64,000 nt of DNA from Dyadobacter sp. SG02. GTDB lineage: Bacteria; Bacteroidota; Bacteroidia; Cytophagales; Spirosomataceae. The notes below the pieces were generated by a model. The model did no database searches, had not been told where the DNA came from, and saw only the letters and a list, made by a program, of their open reading frames with translations. Numbering within the stretch: the first letter of the stretch is position 1; every line of letters begins with the position of its first letter. Position numbers and translations under genes: made by a program. Below are positions 41,585 to 50,738 of the stretch, piece by piece. The stretch spans positions 663,913 through 727,912 of the forward strand of contig NZ_FNYL01000001.1 of NCBI RefSeq assembly GCF_900109045.1, written 5' to 3'.

Positions 41585-42997
41585 TTGCTTAGTTTTTTTC
41601 GCGTAAATGCACGGTACCAGACCATCAGTTTGGTAGTATTCTTCCTGCTGCTCCGTCTCCCCTTTTTCCTGGGTGGCGCACCGTTGCTGATACCCGAGCT
41701 GAGCTGGATGCTCGTAGGCGAGCAAATGGGCCGCGGATTTATGCTTTACCGCGACGTATGGGATAATGTCAGCCCTTTTTCAGGCCTTACCTACTGGCTT
41801 ATCGACAGCCTTTTCGGCCGGGCGCAATGGGTATACCAACTGGCGGCCATGGGCGTTTCGCTGGTGCAGATATTGTATTTCAATTACGTCATCCACTCCC
41901 GCGACGTTTTTCCCGAGCGCACCTTCCTACCCGGCGCGCTGTACGCGCTGTTTCTGAATATTTCATTCGATATGGGCACATTATCGCCCATGCTGCTCGC
42001 CAATACCTTCCTGCTTTTTGCATTCGGATCTATTGTTAAAATGCTCGTCAGAAGGGAAGTAACCACGCAGGTTTTCGAGCTGGGGCTTTACATTGGTATT
42101 GCCACGCTATTCTATCTACCGGCGTCATTGTTTATGGTATGGGCGTTTCTGGCGTTGCTGTTCTACACGGGTTCCAGTTTCAGGCATCATTTGCTGGGCC
42201 TGTTCGGGTCGATATTCCCGCTGCTGATGGTTGTGTTGTTTTTCTATCTCAACAATGGAATAGAAAGCCTGAACCGGAATCTGCTCACTTCGGTATTTCA
42301 GGTAAAACAATATAATCTCAACGACTTTTCGTCCCTGCTTGCGTCGCTATTACTGCCGCTGGGCTTCGGGATTATGGGTTTCATGAGGATTTTCACTACG
42401 CTGCGATTCGTAAACTACCAGACGCGGATTCAGCAGGTAATGGCGCTTTGGTTTATCGCCGCGGTGTTTACGATTCCGCTCATGCAATTTCTGGCCCCGA
42501 TGCAGTTTGTGATATTCATTCCGCCTGCGGCATTCTTCGCCACGCATTACTTCCAGAGTTTCAAGAAGAACAGCTGGGCCGACGAATTGCAGTTCACGCT
42601 CATGGGCGCGATGATCGTTTTAATACAATATCAGGGATTGAGAGGGGTATTGCCCGGCATCGCCATGGGTAAGCTCGAAAACCTCCGTGCCAAGCCGGCG
42701 AGTTTACCGGAACAGATCCGCAACAAGCGCATTCTGGTTTTAGGACAAAATTCAGGAGAGTATATCAATAATTTCACTGCCACGCCCTACCTCAACTGGG
42801 AACTGGCCAGCTACGATTTGCAGAATCTCGACAATTTCGACAGCGTGATCCACGTCTACGACAACTTCCGCAAAGACCCGCCCGAATTTGTGATCGACAA
42901 GGTGAATATCATGCCGAAACTCCTGAACCGGGTTCCGGCATTGAAAAAGCAATATATCCAGAGCCCCTGGAAAGGTGTTTACCAAAAAGCCTATTAG
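41585..42997 (+). CDS. Polytopic membrane protein, GT-C-like
   Basis: 470 residues with about ten TM segments over residues 15-370 and a soluble C-terminal part of about 100 residues (from KRILVLGQNSGEYINN). The first extracytoplasmic loop MGRGFMLYRDVWDNVSPF resembles the YxDxxDN loop of GT-C glycosyltransferases, so transfer from a lipid-linked sugar is possible, but the residues are not sufficient for an assignment. The frame has no ATG near its beginning; TTG at 41585 is the first start after an in-frame stop. Its stop overlaps the stop of the convergent rpiB by 4 bp. Confidence 0.7.
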   Translation: MLSFFRVNARYQTISLVVFFLLLRLPFFLGGAPLLIPELSWMLVGEQMGRGFMLYRDVWDNVSPFSGLTYWLIDSLFGRAQWVYQLAAMGVSLVQILYFNYVIHSRDVFPERTFLPGALYALFLNISFDMGTLSPMLLANTFLLFAFGSIVKMLVRREVTTQVFELGLYIGIATLFYLPASLFMVWAFLALLFYTGSSFRHHLLGLFGSIFPLLMVVLFFYLNNGIESLNRNLLTSVFQVKQYNLNDFSSLLASLLLPLGFGIMGFMRIFTTLRFVNYQTRIQQVMALWFIAAVFTIPLMQFLAPMQFVIFIPPAAFFATHYFQSFKKNSWADELQFTLMGAMIVLIQYQGLRGVLPGIAMGKLENLRAKPASLPEQIRNKRILVLGQNSGEYINNFTATPYLNWELASYDLQNLDNFDSVIHVYDNFRKDPPEFVIDKVNIMPKLLNRVPALKKQYIQSPWKGVYQKAY

Positions 42998-43425
42998 CAG
43001 GAAATCTTGTCGACGCGTGTTTGGTGACGGCCGCCTTCGAATTCGGTACTTAAAAATGCTTCGAGGCTGGCCAATGCCGTTTCCAGCTCGATAAAGCGTA
43101 CCGGAAAACAAATCACGTTCGCATCGTTGTGCTGGCGGGCCAAAGGTGCCAGCGGCAGGTCCCACACGAGTGCGGCGCGCACGCCCTGGTGCTTGTTCGC
43201 GGTAATGCATACGCCTTGCCCGCTCCCGCAGAGCAGCACGCCTTTTTCGAACTCCTTGCTTTCCACGCCGCTCGCCACCGGATGCGCAAAATCCGCATAA
43301 TCCGCCGAGTCGGCACTGTATGTCCCGAAATCCCTGACTTCGAATCCGTTGGTGGTAAGCCAGTCGATAACCGGTTGCTTGTAGGGGAAACCTGCATGGT
43401 CGGAGCCGATAGCAATTTTTCTCAT
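42994..43425 (-). CDS. rpiB: Ribose-5-phosphate isomerase B
   Basis: 143 residues with the RpiB/LacAB fold marks: IAIGSDHAGFPYK at the N-terminus (Asp-His of the phosphate site), and GVLLCGSGQGVCITANKHQGVRAAL, given by LLCGSGQGVCITANK, with the catalytic-base cysteine near 70. It interconverts ribose 5-phosphate and ribulose 5-phosphate in the pentose phosphate pathway. The gene is single; its end overlaps the convergent membrane protein gene. Confidence 0.95.
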   Translation of the reverse strand: MRKIAIGSDHAGFPYKQPVIDWLTTNGFEVRDFGTYSADSADYADFAHPVASGVESKEFEKGVLLCGSGQGVCITANKHQGVRAALVWDLPLAPLARQHNDANVICFPVRFIELETALASLEAFLSTEFEGGRHQTRVDKISC

Positions 43426-43543
43426 TACTTTTTTGTTAATTACAGTCCACCGTTCGTTAACGAAAGCGGACAGAGTGAAAAGTTTTTTATTATTGGTGTT
43501 AATGGTGCAAAGTTACCATTATACTGATCAACAACTCAATTGA

Positions 43544-44323
43544 ATGCTAAATATGAGTGAAGAAGTAAAACCAACCAACGGAGAATTAGTGGACGTTTCT
43601 CTCCTCAACCCGGCGGTCCCGGAAGACGAGAAAAGGATCAAAGAGGCGTTTGAAGACCGCAACTGGAACGAAATCAAGAGTGCCGACTCATGGGTTGTAT
43701 TCAAGGTAATGGCTGAATTCGTGGAAGGATTTGACAAACTGGCCAAAATCGGCCCGTGTGTTTCCATTTTCGGTTCTGCCCGTACTTTGCCCGACAATCC
43801 GCACTATAAAACTGCCGAAGATATTGCCGCGAAACTCGTACGCCATGGTTACGGCGTGATCACAGGCGGCGGGCCCGGTATCATGGAAGCCGGTAACAAA
43901 GGGGCATTCGAGCAAGGTGGTAAGTCCGTCGGGCTGAATATCAAACTGCCGTTCGAGCAGCATAGCAACCTCTACATAGACCACGACAAAAGCATCAACT
44001 TCGATTTTTTCTTCGTGCGGAAAGTGATGTTCGTCAAGTACTCGCAAGGCTTTATCGTAATGCCCGGCGGTTTCGGCACTCTCGACGAGCTTTTCGAGGC
44101 GATGACATTGATCCAGACCAAAAAAATCGGCCGGTTCCCGATCGTACTCGTCGGCTCCGCCTACTGGTCGGGCCTGATCGACTGGATCAAAGGCACCATG
44201 CTTACCGAGCACAATATTAACCCGGAAGACCTCAAACTGATCAGCCTCGTCGATACGCCGGATGAAGCCGTGAAAGTGATCGACATGTTCTATTCGAAAT
44301 ACCTGCTGAAACCCAATTTCTAG
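43544..44323 (+). CDS. LOG family protein (TIGR00730-like)
   Basis: 259 residues with the LOG motifs: SIFGSARTLPDNPHY (near 74), GVITGGGPGIMEAGNKG (near 106) and MPGGFGTLDELFEAMT (near 169), the PGGxGTxxE signature. In plants and several bacteria such proteins are cytokinin riboside 5'-monophosphate phosphoribohydrolases; in bacteria many probably act on nucleotides. A second ATG at 43553 is an equally good start. Single gene ended by a strong hairpin. Confidence 0.9.
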   Translation: MLNMSEEVKPTNGELVDVSLLNPAVPEDEKRIKEAFEDRNWNEIKSADSWVVFKVMAEFVEGFDKLAKIGPCVSIFGSARTLPDNPHYKTAEDIAAKLVRHGYGVITGGGPGIMEAGNKGAFEQGGKSVGLNIKLPFEQHSNLYIDHDKSINFDFFFVRKVMFVKYSQGFIVMPGGFGTLDELFEAMTLIQTKKIGRFPIVLVGSAYWSGLIDWIKGTMLTEHNINPEDLKLISLVDTPDEAVKVIDMFYSKYLLKPNF

Positions 44324-44342
44324 CATAGGAGTGATTCTACCG

Positions 44343-44380
44343 ACAGGGCCATACCATCAGAACGACAGGTATGGCCCTGT
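44343..44380. terminator. Terminator hairpin overlapping the end of the convergent gene
   Basis: Arms ACAGGGCCATACC (44343-44355) and GGTATGGCCCTGT (44368-44380) pair perfectly and are followed by TTTTTTG on the plus strand. The right arm lies within the last codons of the minus-strand helix-hairpin-helix gene, whose stop is at 44357-44359. Confidence 0.85.
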
Positions 44381-45307
44381 TTTTTGTATCGTCGCCTCGT
44401 CCAGTACTTTGATATTCCGCAAATCTTCCAGCGAACGAAATGGCCCGTGCTGTGCGCGGTAATTGATCAATACCTGCATTTGCTGTCTGTTTCTCAAATA
44501 GGGATGCCTCGCAAGCTCCTCCGCAGTGCCTTCATTAATATTGATCTTTTTCACACTACTCATAACTTTTGCATACTTGTTCAATTCCGACAATGCCAGC
44601 GAATCCAGCCCGAATACTTGTTTAAACTGATCTGAGGAATAGAACCCTCCCAGCCCGTCACGAAACTTTAAAATACGCAGGGCCAGTTTAGTACCAATTC
44701 CTCGCAGCCGGATAAGCGCTGTTGTGTCGCATCGGTTAATATCAAATGGCTGAATGCCTCCTTTTACGGCCTGCCTGGTATCCGAATTGATTTTGAAAGA
44801 ACTATTTTGCGCAAGTCCAAAAGCCGGTTTCGGATCAGGCATCACAATGTATTTCTCCAAACGTGCATACAAATCCTGCGGGAAATCGTAAATCTTCATC
44901 AAATCCTCCTTCTGCCGGAACCGTCCTCCCTTTTTCCTGAATTTCTCAATGCGCCGGGCTATAAATGCGGGGATACCGACTCCCATGAGCTCGCTTTCGG
45001 AAGCCATATTAGGATCAAAACGAACCAGTTTTATTGCCTTCGGCGCGGGCGTGTCGTACGCGGGAGATCGCTTCTTTTCCCGATAGCGGGAAGTCTGCTG
45101 TTTTTCCAACAGCAATGCAATGCTGTCCAGCACCTTTCGCTCGGGCGGCCGGCTGCCGGTTGGTACGAAAGGCAAAATCCACCGCCGGAAAACGAAGGGC
45201 GACCAAATAATCACTGCGCAGCAAAGCATCATCACCAGCGCACCGCGTGCTTCTTTCCGGGATATTCCGAAAAAGTCCTGTAAACCGTTTAAAATTTTCT
45301 GATACAT
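44357..45307 (-). CDS. Membrane-anchored helix-hairpin-helix (ComEA-like) protein
   Basis: 316 residues. One N-terminal TM (about 25-45) is followed by a basic linker and three ComEA-type HhH units: one around FDPNMASESELMGVGIPAFIARRI (DPNMASESELMGVGIP), one around DINRCDTTALIRLRGIGTKLALRI (near 195-218) and one around ININEGTAEELARHPYLRNRQ (near 253-273). HhH units bind DNA without sequence preference; ComEA relatives receive incoming DNA during transformation. Three units on one anchor is more than in classical ComEA. No other competence genes are nearby. Confidence 0.85.
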   Translation of the reverse strand: MYQKILNGLQDFFGISRKEARGALVMMLCCAVIIWSPFVFRRWILPFVPTGSRPPERKVLDSIALLLEKQQTSRYREKKRSPAYDTPAPKAIKLVRFDPNMASESELMGVGIPAFIARRIEKFRKKGGRFRQKEDLMKIYDFPQDLYARLEKYIVMPDPKPAFGLAQNSSFKINSDTRQAVKGGIQPFDINRCDTTALIRLRGIGTKLALRILKFRDGLGGFYSSDQFKQVFGLDSLALSELNKYAKVMSSVKKININEGTAEELARHPYLRNRQQMQVLINYRAQHGPFRSLEDLRNIKVLDEATIQKTGPYLSF

Positions 45308-45425
45308 ACATCCGGGAATTAGTTTCCCTTTTTACGTAGCATCATACGTTTGGTAACAGGTTTTTAAACACAAATGAGCAGACGGTAAGCCGCTTGCTCA
45401 TTTATGAATGCTAATAATGTATGTC

Positions 45426-46469
45426 TTACTGATTCACATAAACACCGCCTGCGCTCGCCGACAATGTTACCGGAATGCCACCGCCATTCATTTTGCCCTG
45501 AACACGGTCTTTTTCTGCCGAACCATCGAAGTTTTTGAGTGGGATCGACACCCTGTTACCTCTCAGGTTCAGGTCTACGCCTTTATCCAACGGCATGGTT
45601 ACACGCACGCTGCCGGCGGATGTCGAAAGGTCTACATATTTACCGAGCGATTTCAGTTCCAATTCGATGCTGCCTGCACTGGTATTCGCACGCACGCTGC
45701 CGGAAACATCGGCCAACCGCACCGAACCGCCCGAGGTACCAGCGTCGAGCGAGCCGTCCACGCCTTCGCCGCGAATGCTTCCGCCGCTGGTGTGCGCCAG
45801 GATATCGCCGTTCAGTTTGTTCAGTTCAATGCTGCCGCCGGAAGTTTTCAGTTCGATTTTACCTTTCAACTCATTGGCTTTAATGCTTCCACCGCTGGTA
45901 TGCAGGTTGATTTCCTTGCTGCAATGTGCCACATCGATGCTTCCGCCGGAAGTACGGCCATGGATTACACCGTCGAGGTCGTCGATTTTCAGGCTGCCGC
46001 CGCTTGTCTGGAAGTTTTGGGGGCCGGTGAGCGCGGCAATTTTAATACTCCCGCCGCTGGTTTTGAGGTTGGTAGCTACATTACGCGGGGCCGTCACTTT
46101 GAATGCGATGGAAATGCTCCGTTTTTCGTTCCATTGCAGGTTATTCTTTCTTTTGGCGGTCGCGATCACCTTGCCGCCTTCGGCTCCGATCAGGATGTCG
46201 TAATCTTCGAGGCGGTCTTCAATTTCTTCTTTCGTCAGATTTTTATTGCCGTTCCCGCCATTGCCGCGCACGTACATTTCCACTTTGAAACCGTCGGCTT
46301 GCCCACCCAGCACCGAGATAGAGCCTCCGGAAGTTTCTACTTGTAATTCTTTCAGGGATGAGCTGTTGAAGTTTTTAGTAACGTAAGGTTTGTCATCGTC
46401 GCCTTGCGCACACGCACTTACAAAACAAAGCGCGGACAGGACGAAAGTAAGTAGTTGTTTAATTTTCAT
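45426..46469 (-). CDS. DUF4097-type lipoprotein with ten TSGGS repeats
   Basis: 347 residues. The N-terminus MKIKQLLTFVLSALCFVSAC has a lipobox (VSAC). The centre is a run of ten strand repeats of about 20 residues, each built on TSGGSI or TSAGSI (for example KTSGGSIKIAALTG, QTSGGSLKIDDLDG, HTSGGSIKANELKG, GTSGGSVRLADVSG). This is the DUF4097 pattern, which folds as a right-handed beta-solenoid. Family members are called putative adhesins, without biochemical proof. Monocistronic. Confidence 0.88.
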   Translation of the reverse strand: MKIKQLLTFVLSALCFVSACAQGDDDKPYVTKNFNSSSLKELQVETSGGSISVLGGQADGFKVEMYVRGNGGNGNKNLTKEEIEDRLEDYDILIGAEGGKVIATAKRKNNLQWNEKRSISIAFKVTAPRNVATNLKTSGGSIKIAALTGPQNFQTSGGSLKIDDLDGVIHGRTSGGSIDVAHCSKEINLHTSGGSIKANELKGKIELKTSGGSIELNKLNGDILAHTSGGSIRGEGVDGSLDAGTSGGSVRLADVSGSVRANTSAGSIELELKSLGKYVDLSTSAGSVRVTMPLDKGVDLNLRGNRVSIPLKNFDGSAEKDRVQGKMNGGGIPVTLSASAGGVYVNQ

Positions 46470-46590
46470 GGGATTCTGTGATTTGTTTGATCAATGATGT
46501 AAAAGCTGGCACCCAGGTTGCATGCAGTAAATTTAAAAGTTACAACCCGGTATAGTTTTTGCTACATTAGAATCAAAATCAGTACCAATC

Positions 46591-46830
46591 ATGAAAACAT
46601 ATCGCGTAAAAGCCGTCCGGGAATCAGAAGAACAACTGGTGTTGGAAATCCTGCAAAATCTTCAAAGAAAAGGGACTATTGTATTTGAAGAAGAGCAGGT
46701 TGATCCGAATACAACACGCTCTAAAGCAACTACACCTGCCACAGAGGAGCAGGTGCAGGAGATTATTGATGAAGCGGAGTTAATGCCTTATTATACCGAG
46801 CAGGAGGCTAAGAATATCCTTCATTTGTAG
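46591..46830 (+). CDS. Small hypothetical protein, antitoxin-like
   Basis: 79 residues, acidic, no signal peptide. The start MKTYRVKAVRESEEQLVLEIL and the acidic C-terminal helices (EEQVQEIIDEAELMPYYTEQEAKNILHL, by its ends EEQVQEIIDEAELM and EQEAKNILHL) resemble small antitoxins of Bacteroidota. No toxin gene follows: the next gene is convergent and ends 3 bp away. It may be an orphan antitoxin or something else; the function is unknown. Confidence 0.55.
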   Translation: MKTYRVKAVRESEEQLVLEILQNLQRKGTIVFEEEQVDPNTTRSKATTPATEEQVQEIIDEAELMPYYTEQEAKNILHL

Positions 46831-46833
46831 TGA

Positions 46834-47190
46834 TTATTTCTTGTGGATTTCGATGACCTTGATTTCATCGTATGTTGCCGTGCGGCCCCATCCGCATTGC
46901 ACGGTGCTTTTTGCGCCTGTCAGGCTGTATTTTAAATGCACGGGCGTAAAGCTGTAATATTCTTCGATTTTGCCCAGCTCGTTTTCTATTTTTGAAACCG
47001 ATGCTTTGCTAGGCAACAGGAAAAGGGAGGAATCCTTCCCGGTAACGGCGAAATGCCACGAGCAACCATCGGTCGCGAGCATGTTGGTCCAGGTTGCATC
47101 TGCTTCGTACACCTGTTCGTTGATATCGTTACTTTCATCGTGGCAGCTAACCCAGGCCAGCAAACCGAATAAAACAATCAGGACTTTCAT
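46834..47190 (-). CDS. Small lipoprotein of unknown function
   Basis: 118 residues. The start MKVLIVLFGLLAWVSCHDES has a short signal peptide and lipobox (WVSC). The mature part has two more cysteines (CSWHF and CGWGR) that could form a disulfide, and looks beta-rich. No family recognised. It ends 3 bp from the convergent 79-residue gene. Confidence 0.7.
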   Translation of the reverse strand: MKVLIVLFGLLAWVSCHDESNDINEQVYEADATWTNMLATDGCSWHFAVTGKDSSLFLLPSKASVSKIENELGKIEEYYSFTPVHLKYSLTGAKSTVQCGWGRTATYDEIKVIEIHKK

Positions 47191-47252
47191 GGTTTTAGGG
47201 GTTTAAATATGACGGTTAGACACACCCTTTTTCGGATTAGTTGGAAGCCAGG

Positions 47253-48656
47253 TTACAATTCCGCCTTTTTAAGAAATCGGGCAAACCATTTCCCCGACTC
47301 CTTCACCGTCCGCTCCTGCGTTTTAAAATCCACAAACACCAGGCCAAAGCGCGCTGAGTACCCGTGTGCCCATTCAAAATTATCCAGCAGCGTCCACGCA
47401 AAATAACCGGTAATATTGACGCCTTCGTTTCTAGCCCTTAGAACGGCTTCGAGGTAGGCGTGGTAATAGGCCTGCCGGCCCTGATCGTCCACTTTCCCGT
47501 CTTTTGGTTTGTCCTTGAATGCCGCGCCGTTTTCGGTAATGACCAGCTCACGAACGCCCTTGTACCGCTGAAATTGCTTCAATATCTCGTACATCCCGGT
47601 AGGACTTATTTCCCATCCCAAACCCGTCGTCGGGACGTTCCTGAGCGTCGCGGGCACTTCTTTCAGCCACATGACCGGCGCCAGGTACGAATGCTGCACC
47701 ACCACGCTGAAATAGTTTTGCAACCCCCAGAAATCAAAATCGAATTTCAGCCTTTCGCGGTCGCCCTCGCGCATGAACCGTTTGATATTCGACAAAAAAG
47801 GAAATGCATCTTTGGGATACCCCAGTCCCAATGCAGGTTCGATGAAAAGCCGGTTCATCAATGCATCCGCACGACGGGCCGCACGAATATCCGCCGCACT
47901 CTGGCTATTGGGCACCACATATGAGCAGGAAATAGCATTACCAATGCGTGCATCAGGCAACAAATGCCGTAATACCCGCCCGCCTTCCGCCTGGCTGAGT
48001 GCCAGGTGATGCACTACCGGCAGAAAGTTATGAATACCCGCATTCCCCGGCGCGTGTTCCCCGGTGGTGTAGCCGAGCCCCGCCACCGCCATCGGCTCGT
48101 TCAGCACGATCCAATGCTTAACCCGGTCGCCGAATGCTTTGGCGCATACCGCCGTATATTCGGCGAACCATTCCACAATACGCCTGTTCTTCCAGCCGCC
48201 CGACTTCTCCAATACCTGCGGCAGGTCCCAGTGATACAGCGTAATCCACGGCTCGATATCCAGCGCAATGCATTGGTCTATCAACCGGTTGTAGTAATCG
48301 ATCCCCGCCTGGTTCACGCGCCCGTGGCCGTCGGGCAATATCCGCGACCAGGAAATGGAAAACCGGAATTGCTCGAAACCCAGCTCCTTCACCAGTTCAA
48401 GGTCCTGCTCGTACCGATGGTAGAAATCACAGGCATGCCGCGCATGATCGCCATTTCGGATCTTGCCTTTTTTTCTGGCAAAAACATCCCAGACACAGTC
48501 CGTACGGCCATCCTCATGCACTGCGCCTTCAATCTGGTAGGCAGCCGTAGCCACGCCCCATTTGAAATCATTTCCAAAATCCTCCCGCGACAAAGGGCTT
48601 TCCGTCGCCGGCTTATACCCCGATTCCTTTATATGTTGGTCAATCACTGTTGTCAA
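47253..48656 (-). CDS. GH1 family beta-glucosidase
   Basis: 467 residues, the standard GH1 length plus a short N-terminal tail. The acid/base glutamate is in WIVLNEP (near 185) and the nucleophile glutamate in VITENGA (near 372); WGVATAAYQIEGA (near 33) and YFAWTLLDNFEWAHGY (near 425) complete the signature. There is no signal peptide, so it is cytoplasmic and acts on imported or phosphorolysed beta-glucosides. The translated start is TTG at 48656, with GTG at 48647 as an alternative. Single gene. Confidence 0.94.
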   Translation of the reverse strand: MTTVIDQHIKESGYKPATESPLSREDFGNDFKWGVATAAYQIEGAVHEDGRTDCVWDVFARKKGKIRNGDHARHACDFYHRYEQDLELVKELGFEQFRFSISWSRILPDGHGRVNQAGIDYYNRLIDQCIALDIEPWITLYHWDLPQVLEKSGGWKNRRIVEWFAEYTAVCAKAFGDRVKHWIVLNEPMAVAGLGYTTGEHAPGNAGIHNFLPVVHHLALSQAEGGRVLRHLLPDARIGNAISCSYVVPNSQSAADIRAARRADALMNRLFIEPALGLGYPKDAFPFLSNIKRFMREGDRERLKFDFDFWGLQNYFSVVVQHSYLAPVMWLKEVPATLRNVPTTGLGWEISPTGMYEILKQFQRYKGVRELVITENGAAFKDKPKDGKVDDQGRQAYYHAYLEAVLRARNEGVNITGYFAWTLLDNFEWAHGYSARFGLVFVDFKTQERTVKESGKWFARFLKKAEL

Positions 48657-48708
48657 GGCCCGTGCCGGTTACATTTCAGGCACGAAAGTTAAAACTAATA
48701 TGTAAACA

Positions 48709-48745
48709 AAAGCCCTTCGTCCGGAAAGTGCGGACGAAGGGCTTT
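48709..48745 (-). terminator. Terminator of the T9SS gene
   Basis: Perfect 15-bp stem 48709-48723 / 48731-48745 (core GCCCTTCGTCC / GGACGAAGGGC), 7-nt loop, followed on the minus strand by TTTTGTTTAC. It lies about 25 bp beyond the stop of 48771-50738. Confidence 0.9.
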
Positions 48746-48770
48746 CAAAATTGCGGGTCTTTTAGTGCGC

Positions 48771-50738
48771 TTACCTTACTACGAGGATTTTGCGCATCAG
48801 CGGACCGTTGTTAACTTTCACGTAGTAAGTTCCCTGCGATAGTTTCGTGAGGTCTACTTCGTTAGACGAATCCGGTGTAGCGTTCAACACCAATGCACCT
48901 GTCTGAGCGTAAACCTTCACATTGGTTACCTGCTGGTTGCTGGTCACTTTGATACGGTCCACAGTCGGGTTTGGATAAACATTCAGTTGCTCCTGGCCGT
49001 CGAAATTCAGGCTCTTGATCGCACTGTACGCGAATGTTTCGTCCAAATCCACCATTTTCAGTCGGTAAAGGTTCACTGCGAATGGATTAGTGTGGGTATA
49101 GGTGTAAGTTTCGAGTTCTTTGCTTTCACCTTTCGCTTCAACCTGTGTAAGCGCTGTCCAGTTTTTACCGTCCTGGCTGTGTTGTACTTCGAAGTAAGCC
49201 GAGTTGGTTTCAGAAGTGGTAGCCCAGGCCAGTTGCGCTACGGCACCTTCTTTTTTCGCAGAGAATGCGGAGAGTGTTACAGGCAATGGAGGACCTGAGA
49301 AAGTAAGACATGCATTGTCTACCAGAAGGTCGTTTCCGTTCGACGACAGCAACACACGTACATATTTAGATCCAGGGGTAACAGTTCCCGTCAATGTGAA
49401 TTTTTGAAGGCCCCATGTTCCGCTGTTAAGTGCTTTCGTAACGTCTTGTGTAACCTGACCCAGTTCAACCTGTGCTTCGCTCAGGAACACGAGCTGGATT
49501 TTCTGGCTGTTCGAGCTGCTGTACGCCGCATAAATATCCAGGGCAACCTGGTTTCCGGTGGTAGTCTGCAATTCAACATCCTGCCAGAATTTGCCTGCGC
49601 CGCTCAATTTGGCACCGTTCACACCGCAAACCGCGTAAGTTGGTTCCACAGTCAGCGTACCGGTTACCGACCAGTTGGCAGTTCCGCTTTCGAAGCTTGG
49701 GTTTTGCAACGTGTTACCGTTACATGACTGGCAAGTCACCGGCTGCGTTACAGTTGTACAGATCGCGTCTACTTTGAAATAGTTGCCCGACGAGTTAACC
49801 GAGAAACGAGCTTTAACAGCTCCCGCAGGGGCAGTTCCCGAAATCGAGTATTGTTTGAGTTTGTTCCCGCTACCTACGGCGAAGTTCATATCCACAACCG
49901 CTTCATTGGTATTGATCTTGTTTCCCGCACCGTCGTAGAAGGTAATTTTAAATGTATGGTTATAACCTGTGTCGTGTGTACCACCGTATGCTGTTATATC
50001 CACTTTCGCACCTGCAACTACATTAATGTCCTGCCAGATAGATCCTGAACCGTTGAGCAAACCATTTTTGCTGCCGCACATTTCATACGCATCGTCGGTA
50101 GAGAAGCTCAAACCGCTGGTTTTCGACCAATCGCTCAGGTTGCTGTTTTCGAAACTTGCATTTTTGATATATTGGTTGTTGTTAACGCAATCACAGTCAA
50201 CCGGGGTTGCAGGAGGCGTAACCTTCATACATGCCGCGTCCACTTTGAAATAATTACCGCTTGAATAAAGCAGGAAGCGAACTTTTGCAGTGTTGGCCGG
50301 TGCCGTTGCCGACATCGTGTACTGTTGCAACTGATTTCCGCTGCCTACTTCGAAATTCATCGACTTCACAACCGCGTCGCCGATCGTATTACCACTTGAA
50401 TTCAAAAAGATCAGCTTGAACTGGTGTGTCTGGTCGTTGTCGTGCGTACCACCATATACGCTGAGGTTAATTGTGCTTCCGGCCGCGACAGCCACATCCT
50501 GCCAAACCGAACCTGCGCCGGTGATCAGACCGTTGTAACTACCGCACATGTTATATGCACCGTCCTTACTGAAGTTGGTACCCGAAGATCTTTGCCACAC
50601 GTTAGGGTCGATGGTCTGTTCGAAGCTGGCGTTGACCAGAACGTTGTTGTCACAACCACAGCTGGTTGTGGCATTGGCCTGGGAGGCGAAGCCCAGGCTC
50701 AATAGTAAAAGGCTTAAGAGGAACGTAAAATTTTTCAT
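48771..50738 (-). CDS. Secreted T9SS-sorted protein with triplicated CBM-like domains
   Basis: 655 residues. A signal peptide (to about 23) is followed by two closely similar modules (about 28-170 and 180-330). Each has LxNASFE, then GSVWQD or GSIWQD, YGGTHD, MNFEVGSGN or MNFAVGSGN, and SSGNYFKVDA; a weaker third module (about 340-485) has NPSFESG and DNACL. These jelly-roll modules resemble carbohydrate-binding domains. After a linker LPVTLSAFSAKK comes a Fn3-like part, then a type A T9SS C-terminal domain (NVYPNPTVDRIKV ... GTYYVKV ... RKILVVR). The protein is therefore exported through the outer membrane and cell-surface anchored or released. No catalytic domain is visible. Confidence 0.9.
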   Translation of the reverse strand: MKNFTFLLSLLLLSLGFASQANATTSCGCDNNVLVNASFEQTIDPNVWQRSSGTNFSKDGAYNMCGSYNGLITGAGSVWQDVAVAAGSTINLSVYGGTHDNDQTHQFKLIFLNSSGNTIGDAVVKSMNFEVGSGNQLQQYTMSATAPANTAKVRFLLYSSGNYFKVDAACMKVTPPATPVDCDCVNNNQYIKNASFENSNLSDWSKTSGLSFSTDDAYEMCGSKNGLLNGSGSIWQDINVVAGAKVDITAYGGTHDTGYNHTFKITFYDGAGNKINTNEAVVDMNFAVGSGNKLKQYSISGTAPAGAVKARFSVNSSGNYFKVDAICTTVTQPVTCQSCNGNTLQNPSFESGTANWSVTGTLTVEPTYAVCGVNGAKLSGAGKFWQDVELQTTTGNQVALDIYAAYSSSNSQKIQLVFLSEAQVELGQVTQDVTKALNSGTWGLQKFTLTGTVTPGSKYVRVLLSSNGNDLLVDNACLTFSGPPLPVTLSAFSAKKEGAVAQLAWATTSETNSAYFEVQHSQDGKNWTALTQVEAKGESKELETYTYTHTNPFAVNLYRLKMVDLDETFAYSAIKSLNFDGQEQLNVYPNPTVDRIKVTSNQQVTNVKVYAQTGALVLNATPDSSNEVDLTKLSQGTYYVKVNNGPLMRKILVVR

